Origin: Tilletiopsis washingtonensis
Taxonomy: Eukaryota; Basidiomycota; Exobasidiomycetes; Entylomatales
Assembly: GCF_003144115.1 (NCBI RefSeq)
Contig: NW_020312000.1
Location: 709,946 to 773,945 of the forward strand
Direction of reading: 5' to 3'
DNA: 64,000 nt
A model generated the notes under the pieces. That model was given only the letters and a program-made list of their open reading frames with translations, was not told where the DNA came from and made no database searches. Made by a program: the position numbers and the translations under genes. Below, piece by piece: positions 58,005-64,000 of the stretch (position 1 is the first letter of the stretch; each line of letters begins with the position of its first letter).

Positions 58005-59512
58005 ATGGCGTCGTCGAGCACGATGAGCGCCTTTGCCATCGACCAGATGGCCCTCACCGTCCACGCCGCCGACGGCTTCCCCATCGCAGCGCACCGCTTT
58101 GCGCCCACCTCGCACGCCTCGGCACGCGCCGTCGTCGTCATCGTCAACGCCACGGGCGTGCAGGCGCGCTTCTACCACGACTGGGCCTGGTGAGCCCGGC
58201 CCAGGTGCGCCCGTCGAGGCTGCATCTGCTGACCTTTGCTCGCACAGCTGGCTGGCAATGCAGGGCGTCGCAGCCTACACGCTCGACTTTCGCTACAGCG
58301 GCAACTCCTTCCCAGCGGAGTACGCCGAGAGGCTGCAGGCGGCGCGCGGCGACGAAGACGCCTACGCCGAGATCTTCGAGGAGGCTCTGCGCTCGGCGCC
58401 CGACGACATTGGCCTCATGCGCACGTGGTGTCGCGAGGACGTCGCAGCTGTCGCTCGTGCGGCGCATGCCTCGTTCCCGAGCGTGCCCATGACCTTGTGC
58501 GTGCCGCCGCTGCAGCCTCGCACGTCGTCGCTGACATGCGCTGCACAGCTTCGGCAACAGCCTCGGCGGGCATCTCATCACGCTGCTCGAGCCCGAGATG
58601 CTGGCCGGCTTCGGCGTGCCCGTGCGCTTCGCCAGCGTCAACGGCGGCAATGCGCACTGGCGCAACCACGACACGCCCGAGGAGTCGCGCTTCGGCTTCA
58701 CCGAGGTCATCATCAAGCCGCTGCACGAGGAGCGCCTCTTCCGCGCCTCGTCGCTCGGCCTGGGCTTTGACATCCCGTACGGCCCGGGCCTGGACTGGAT
58801 CGGATGGTACACGCACCCTTGCTTCTCGCTCAACCAGCCCGATGACGAGGCACGGGCAAAGGCAAATGTGAAGCGCTTCAAGTTCCAGTACTTTAGCTTC
58901 TCGGATGACGTGCGCATCGGCCGGTGAGTTGCCCGTTGCGAAGAGCTCCGTTGCGCCTGCGCTGACCGCAAGACAGGCATATGATGCACCAGCACGTCTC
59001 ACTCTTCTGCGGCGATGACAAGCAGGTGTCGACGATCTACATCGACCCGACCAAGCTGGACCGGTGGCCCATGCTCGGACACGGTGAGGCATCACGTATC
59101 AAACGTTGTCTGGCCCTTGCACTGACGCAGCAGCGCAGTCACATGCTTCCGGCCAACGGGTCCGCTCAAGTCAGTCACCGCACAGGAGGCCGTCGCTGGC
59201 GGGCCTGCAGACGGCGAGGCCGACGAGGCAGGGCGAGCCATCCGCGGCGGCGAGGGCTACGAGCCCACCTCCCAGCCGGCAGCGCCGGAGGACGAGGAGC
59301 GGCAGCTCGGGCGCGAAGAGACGCTCTGGCCGCTCTGGCTCGACTACATCCTCACCGGCGACTTCGACACGAGCGTCGGCGAGTACAAGCGCTGGGGCGA
59401 CGCCGATGCGCGCGACTGCAGCGCACTGAGGCGCGAGGAGGAGGAGGCGAGGAGGGTGGAGGAGAGGGAAGCGGCACAGCAGCAGGAACCTGCGGCACGA
59501 GCCAGACTGTAG
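58005..59512 (+). CDS. Alpha/beta-hydrolase family protein
   Basis: Five exons: 58005-58189, 58248-58496, 58549-58923, 58977-59083, 59139-59512; 429 residues. The fold is recognised by strand-turn blocks AVVVIVNATGVQARFYHDW and GVAAYTLDFRYSGNS, and the nucleophile elbow GNSLGG (Ser149), a G-x-S-x-G motif. ADGFPIAAHRF at the N-terminus is typical of a group of poorly characterised bacterial and fungal alpha/beta hydrolases annotated as predicted hydrolases or serine aminopeptidases. GHVTCFRPTG late in the protein probably supplies the catalytic His, with LWPLWLDYI after it. An acidic, Gly/Glu-rich insert separates these two blocks and the C-terminus ends in a charged helix (REEEEARRVEE). The substrate is unknown. 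No signal peptide is visible, so a cytosolic enzyme is likely. Start Met7 or an upstream Met at 57969 are alternatives. Confidence 0.87.
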
Positions 59513-59710
59513 ACTGCGCCATAGATCCATTTGCCAGCCTCGTTGGAGCAGAGCCTCATGTGATACGGCAAGACGTCTCTCTGAAGCTCTGCGCTGGCTG
59601 GAAGCGTCTCTCGAAACACGTCGTGGCATCTCCGGTGACCGGACCACTGAGGCGACTCAAACGCGCGCCTGACAGGGCTTCCTATGGTACATTACGCTCA
59701 GCTCGCCAGC

Positions 59711-61082
59711 CTAGATCTTGAACATGCCCTGCGGCGACGCCAGCTCAAGGCCGACGGCAAGATGTGCCAGTCTGGCGTCGACGGCGTAGCCCTTCTTCTC
59801 AAAGTCTGCGACGAGTGGCGCGTCAGCAAGGGGAGTGCATGCAGCAGGTCTGTGGGCCTGCGCGCAAGGACGCACCCTTGAGTGTGCGGTAGAGCTGCTT
59901 GAGCGGCACGAGGTGCTTCTCGATGAACTCGCCCTCCTCGGGCTTGGCGACGGGCTCGGCAGCATCGTCTGCGAGGTTGATGCGCACGACGCAGAGCTTC
60001 ATGTTCGCTCCCGAGAGACCCTGGCGCACGGCTGTCAGCATGCCGGTGACCAGCCCGGCACACAACGCAAGCAACACTCACGGGGTCGTTGACCATGATG
60101 GCACTCGTCTCTAGCACGTCGACCTGGCCGCCCTCATTCGTCGTGCCATAGCCCGTCTCCTCCTCGAGCTCGCGCAGCGCAGCGCGCCGGGTGCCGTCAT
60201 CGCCCTCCTCGCCGGCGTCGATCAGGCCGGCCGGCATCTCGATGACCGAGGCGGCCACGGGCGGACGGAACTGGCTGATGAGAAGGATGTGCGGCTCGGA
60301 CGAGGGACGTGTGATGATGGCGCAGATGGCCACAGCTGTGCGCGTGGTGGATCAGCAGAGAAGAGCAGAGCGTTGCAGGCAGGCCAGAAGAGCAAAGAGA
60401 GCACGAGAGTGCCTGGCCGTCGCTGGGCTACACAGGCGGGTCGTCCGTCGACATGCTCCCCGCACGAGGTCCGGCCCGTGCACGGCCCAGAGCCGGAGAC
60501 ACGAGCCGGGAGCAAGCAGAGGAGATGGAGAGAGAGGCCAGCGCAGCGTGGCGTCCATCGCTTCTCGCGCATGACCAGGTCTTGCGCCTATCTGAGCTTG
60601 GCTCTCCTGCCCACTGCCCGGCCCTGCATGACGAGACCTTGCGCCTGCCTGAGCTGAGCTGTCCCGCCCACTGCCATGCCACGCCCTACTTCGTCGCATA
60701 GCTCTCCCGCCCACTGCCATGCCACGCCCTACTTCGTCGCAGAGCTGTCCCGCCCACTGCCATGCCACGCCCTGCCTCGTCGCATCCCGTCTGCCTCGCG
60801 CCCGCCACGGCCACACGCACCGTCGACGTCGCCGTTGCGCGTGGTGCGGTCTGCGGCCTCCCACTTGCGCTCTTTGCCGCTGGGGTCGCGCCACTCGATG
60901 GCGCGCAGCTGGATCCACTTTGCCTCGCCGTGCTCCATGGCGCGGTTCTTGAGCACCTTGGCCGACTGCGAGGACATGGCTGCGGCTGGGCGAGAGGGAG
61001 TGATGGTTGAGGAAAGGCGAGGAGCGAGGAAGGGGCTGCGGGTGAGCGGCTGCAGCAGGGTGGAGACGGGCCGGCGGAGCAT
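59711..61082 (-). CDS. YSA1: Nudix hydrolase, ADP-ribose/ADP-sugar pyrophosphatase (Ysa1/NUDT5 type)
   Basis: Four exons on the minus strand: 60821-61082, 60082-60335, 59876-60020, 59711-59805; 251 residues. It cleaves ADP-ribose to AMP and ribose 5-phosphate. The order of blocks fits NUDT5/Ysa1: KWIQLRAIEWRDPSGKER, WEAADRTTRN, ISQFRPPVAASVIEMPAGL, ALRELEEETGYG, VNDPGLSGANMKLCVVRI and the acidic EEGEFIEKHLVPL. In the Nudix box G-x5-E-x7-R-E-x-x-E-E-x-G-x the middle spacer has four extra residues (GEEGDDGTRRAALREL). Residues 1-35 look like a mitochondrial presequence, and a second Met36 (MSSQSAKVL) matches the usual cytosolic start, so two forms are possible. Intron 1 is 485 nt and contains a 43-bp tandem repeat. 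It is divergent from the USP gene by 237 bp. Confidence 0.93.
60658..60786. repeat. Three-copy 43-bp tandem repeat inside YSA1 intron 1
   Basis: Three head-to-tail units at 60658-60700, 60701-60743 and 60744-60786 share CCCGCCCACTGCCATGCCAC and differ at a few positions, mostly in the last unit. Diverged half-units (CTCCTGCCCACTGCC and CTTGCGCCTGCCTGAGCT) continue on the left to about 60585. This is a small minisatellite; it lies wholly within the intron. Confidence 0.9.
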
Positions 61083-61319
61083 GGAGAGCAGAGCCAGGCG
61101 CCAGGCTGGCTGACGGCACGGTAATCAGGAGCGACCGGGAGCGGCGCGGATGTGGAGCAAGGCAGCGCGCGCCTGCCGCCTGACACAGCGGCGGCGGCGT
61201 GCTGCTCCCACGCTGTGCGGCCTGACCCCGCTCGCTGTGGGCCCGCGTCTGGGCGCCTTGCTCCTCGCGCGCCGCAGCCTGTCTCCACTCCACCGCCTCG
61301 GCCATCTCCTGCAGCTGCC
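61083..61319. promoter_or_regulatory. Bidirectional promoter between YSA1 and the USP gene
   Basis: 237 bp separate the divergent start codons at 61082 and 61320. The region is GC-rich without an obvious TATA box. Shared control of a Nudix detoxifying enzyme and a stress-type protein is possible but only inferred from the layout. Confidence 0.4.
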
Positions 61320-62874
61320 ATGTCGGCCTCCGCCTCGCCGCGCGGCTCCTACGAGCCGCCGCGCGGCTCCTACGAGCCGCCGCGCGGCTCGCACTTTGCG
61401 CACCACCACACGCCGCACCACCACACGGCGCCCGCGCCCGCGCCCATCCTGCGCCTGCCGCGCGGCCTCGGACGGCACCCCTCGTCGCGCGCGCCGTCGC
61501 CCGTGCGCACGCCCGGCGGCACCCTCGATGCCGCAGCGGCAGGCGCGCTCAGCACGGGCAGCAGCAGCGGCGCCGCCTCGCCGCGGCCGCCGGGCATGGC
61601 CTCGGCCTCGGCGCCCGGCAGCGAGATGCCCAGCCCGCCGCACAGCCCGCCGCTGCACCGCGACAGCGCCGTCACATTCCTGCCGCAGCTGGCGCCGTCG
61701 CAGACGCACGCCTCGTCGGGCCCGAGCTCCATCGCGCCCTCGGCGCTCAGCGCACCCTCGAGCGCCTCGAGCCGCTCGCGCAGCCCGGGCCCCACGGGCA
61801 TCAAGATGCCCTCGCGCGCCGCCGGCGGCAGTCTCGGCGGCCTCAGCGAGAAGGGCGGCGCCTGGGAGCGCAAGGTCGGCTTCGACACGATGCCCGACGC
61901 AGACGAGACGGTCAGCGGCGAGTTCAGCTACACGCTGCAGGTCAAGTCGCGCGGCTACCGACGCACGAAGAACACGCGCACATTCATGTGCGCCTTTGAC
62001 ACGAATGCGTACAGGTGAGCAGCAAGGAGCCTCGCGCCCGCGCGCAGGCGATGCTGACCGCCGCGAATCAGTGAGAGAGCGCTGGAGTGGCTCATGGAGT
62101 CGCTGGTGGAGGATGGCGACGAGGTGGTGGCGCTGCGTGTGCTGGAAGGCGAGGCAGACAGTGAGCGTGCAGTGTTGCCAACTGCAGGACGACTGCTGAG
62201 CCAGGCTCCCTGCAGGCATCGACCAAGACGAAGCGCGCGAGGAGGCACGCGAGCTGATCGACTCCATTGTCGACCTCAACGACGACGTCGAGGAACGTCG
62301 GGTGCGTTCACAGTCGCACCCCACCTCCTTGCGGCCCGCCTTGGCTCACGTGCGGATTGGTGCAGATCTCAATCGTCGTCGAGTTTGTCGCCGGCGACAG
62401 TGTGACGTCAACGGTGCTGCGCATGATCCACGTCTACCGGCCCGACAGTCTGACGGTAGGCACGAGGGGCAAGACACCCAATGCATTTGCCAAGCTGCTG
62501 GGCGGCGCAAGCATGGGTAGCGTGTCGCGGTGAGTCTCCTTGCCACGCATCGACGTGAAGCCCGCATGCTGACCAGCCTCGTGTTCCTCTCACAGTGAGA
62601 TCCTCTCGCGCTCGCCGGTGCCTGTAGTCGTTGTGCGTCCCGAGGCCAAGGTGCGCAAGCATCGCAAGAAGCGGCAGGAGGATCCGAAGCGGCGGTCATA
62701 TCATGATCTTGGTGCGTGTGCCATGCTTGTGCGTAGCTCTTGCAGGCCCTTCGCTCACGCTTGCACACCACAGTCGCAAAGGCGCACTCGCTGCCGCTCA
62801 GCCGCGACAGCTCGCATCAAGAGCCGAGCCGCTTCCATGGGCACGCCCACTTCTCGCACGATGACGACGAGTAG
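61320..62874 (+). CDS. Universal stress protein (UspA) domain protein
   Basis: Six exons: 61320-62014, 62072-62160, 62216-62301, 62366-62529, 62596-62711, 62774-62874; 416 residues. The first 180 residues are Ser/Pro/Ala-rich and disordered, including RGSYEPP repeats and a His-rich run. The UspA fold starts near 205 with RTFMCAFDTNAYSERALEW, continues with VVALRVLE, the helix around DEAREEARELIDSIVDL, the strand ISIVVEF and the nucleotide-loop region VGTRGKTPNAFAKLLGGASM followed by GSVS and PVPVVVVRP. Such domains bind ATP in some bacterial members; fungal proteins of this layout are poorly studied. The tail is basic (RKHRKKRQEDPKRR) and then His/Ser/Asp-rich, ending SHDDDE. Location is probably cytosolic or nuclear. 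Confidence 0.9.
61340..61395 (+). repeat. In-frame 21-bp tandem repeat in the USP gene
   Basis: A 21-bp unit (CGCGCGGCTCCTACGAGCCG followed by C) occurs at 61340-61360 and 61361-61381, with a partial third copy to about 61391. It encodes repeated RGSYEPP in the disordered N-terminus and may vary in number between strains. Confidence 0.85.
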
Positions 62875-63157
62875 ACGTCTCTCCCTCTCTCCTTCTGCTT
62901 AGACTCGGGCACGCTCGTAGGAATGGGGCACAGAGTGATTGCATTGCACAGAGAAAGAGACGATTGATGGACAGGGAGACATACATGAGGCGCAGGCGGC
63001 AGAGGCGACCGAATGGAGGCGGCGGAGGCGGAGACTCGCGCCTGCACATTGCGGAAAGGGATGCAGTCGTTAGGGGGTCGTTAGAGTGGAAGACAAGGGG
63101 GGGGGGGGTGCTTTTGATGTTTGCAGTGCGAAGAGAGAAGGTCGTAAAGTGGTAGGC
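62875..63157. other. Convergent intergenic region with a poly-G tract
   Basis: About 280 bp between convergent stops of the USP gene and the next gene. It contains an uninterrupted run of 12 G at 63097-63108, the longest homopolymer I noticed in the window. No exon is recognised. Confidence 0.6.
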
Positions 63158-64000
63158 TCAGAAGCGCAGGAAGCGAGGCCAGTTGCCGCGCCGTCCGTCG
63201 TCGGACGGGTCGTCGTCGCGCGCATCGTCCGACTCTGGGCCCTGCTCTGCGTCTCTAAGCCGGCTGCGTCGCGGCGAGGCCGTTGAAGCGGCCAAGGGCG
63301 AGTTGGTGGCCTGTTGTTGCTGTGCGCCCAGGTCGGGCTGAGCGCCCGGGAAGACGCCGGAGCGCGATGCCTCAAGATAGGCGGCTGCCTCGCTGGCGCG
63401 CATGCTGGCGCTGGCGACGCGCGGCGACTCGCGCCATGTCGAGCCCGAGGCGGCGCTGAGGCTGGGCGGCAGGCTGCTGGATGCAGTGAGGCCGGGTGCA
63501 GCGGGCGCGGTGGAGCCGGGCACGAGGCTGCGCGGAAGTGCACGCGGTGTGCGGCCGACGTCGGAGGAGGGAGACTGAGCGAGGCTCATCTGGCTCGTCG
63601 GCGGCGTCTGGCCGGCCTCGCGGTAGGCCTGGCGCATCGCGGCTGCGCCGAGCGATGCGCTCGGATAGTGACCATACAGGTCCTCGTACGGGCCGGCGTG
63701 CTCCGTGCTGCCCTCCGCCACTGCGTCCAGCGGACGAGAGGAACCGGCAGCGGCCGCGGCTGCATGGCCATCGTACGACTCGCTACGAGGGCGCTTTGCG
63801 CCGCCGTTGCGGCCGCCCATGCTGCTCTCGCCAGCGGTGGCACGGCTGCTCTGCCCGTCCGAGATCCATGGCTCGTCCTCGGTGCCGAGCGTCGGCGAGT
63901 CCTCGTAGATGTCCGACACGGGCGCCGAGACGGCGCGGTGCGCGGCGCCGCTGCTGCTGGCGCCACCGCGTGTGCTCACGGTGCTGCCGCGCCCAAGGTA
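63158..64000 (-). CDS. 3' part of an unrecognised gene, cut by window edge
   Basis: The minus-strand frame is open from the window edge to a stop at 63158, so at least 280 codons are visible. The sequence is Ser/Ala/Pro-rich and low in complexity, with a short acidic motif (DIYEDSPTLGTEDEPW), a Tyr-rich patch (GPYEDLYGHYPSAS) and a tail ESDDARDDDPSDDGRRGNW ending FLRF. No domain can be assigned; it looks like the disordered C-terminal region of a larger protein. A donor-like GTGAGC at 63979 on the minus strand could instead mark an exon edge, so the part beyond it is uncertain. Confidence 0.6.
   Translation of the reverse strand, partial: YLGRGSTVSTRGGASSSGAAHRAVSAPVSDIYEDSPTLGTEDEPWISDGQSSRATAGESSMGGRNGGAKRPRSESYDGHAAAAAAGSSRPLDAVAEGSTEHAGPYEDLYGHYPSASLGAAAMRQAYREAGQTPPTSQMSLAQSPSSDVGRTPRALPRSLVPGSTAPAAPGLTASSSLPPSLSAASGSTWRESPRVASASMRASEAAAYLEASRSGVFPGAQPDLGAQQQQATNSPLAASTASPRRSRLRDAEQGPESDDARDDDPSDDGRRGNWPRFLRF

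Noticed and set aside
60585-60790. CRISPR-like array at the 43-bp repeats
   Set aside because: The units are directly adjacent without spacers and lie in a eukaryotic intron, so this is a minisatellite.

Overview
This window reads as a stretch of nuclear chromosome from a GC-rich basidiomycete fungus, most likely a yeast-like or smut-type (Ustilaginomycotina-like) species. The reasons are fungal-type protein families (Pma1 proton pump, Oca1 phosphatase, CYP504-type P450, Gpi10), 22 recognisable spliced genes with about 106 introns in my models, and a uniform intron style: donors GTGAGT or GTGCGT, a CTGAC-like branch site 10-25 nt before a CAG acceptor, and lengths usually 50-75 nt. All exon models were built by eye from reading-frame continuity, splice consensus and family similarity; no search was run. 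The order could fit other basidiomycete classes too.

Layout. 0-9 kb: an Oca1-type phosphatase; then homogentisate 1,2-dioxygenase (minus) divergent from a CYP504-like P450 (plus), followed by a glutathione-transferase-like gene, which together look like a small phenylacetate/tyrosine catabolic cluster; then TFIIE-alpha. 9-19 kb: mitochondrial DNA polymerase gamma (minus), whose reading frame runs without a stop into a LYR-motif mitochondrial protein; GPI mannosyltransferase Gpi10; an F-box/LRR-like protein. 20-31.6 kb: the Golgi Arf-GEF Sec7, ribosomal protein eS1 with a first coding exon that is only ATG, and a secreted or vacuolar serine carboxypeptidase.

33-46 kb: a SAM methyltransferase, a small putative mitochondrial protein, the proteasome ATPase Rpt4, a 2.5 kb gene-free stretch in front of the plasma-membrane H+-ATPase Pma1, and an unrecognised single-span membrane protein with a Lys/Glu/Ala rod. 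46-64 kb: an unrecognised acidic protein, the ISWI chromatin remodeller, cyclin B with a destruction box, a 3.4 kb gene-free stretch, an alpha/beta hydrolase, a Ysa1/NUDT5-type Nudix hydrolase with a minisatellite in an intron, a universal-stress-protein-domain protein, and the 3' part of an unknown gene cut by the window edge.

Most genes are housekeeping and do not form one pathway. The functional grouping I can defend is the homogentisate cluster at 1.5-7.4 kb. The most unusual object is the polymerase-gamma/LYR continuous frame at 9.2-14.8 kb. I saw no transposon, retroelement, CRISPR array, rRNA or convincing tRNA.
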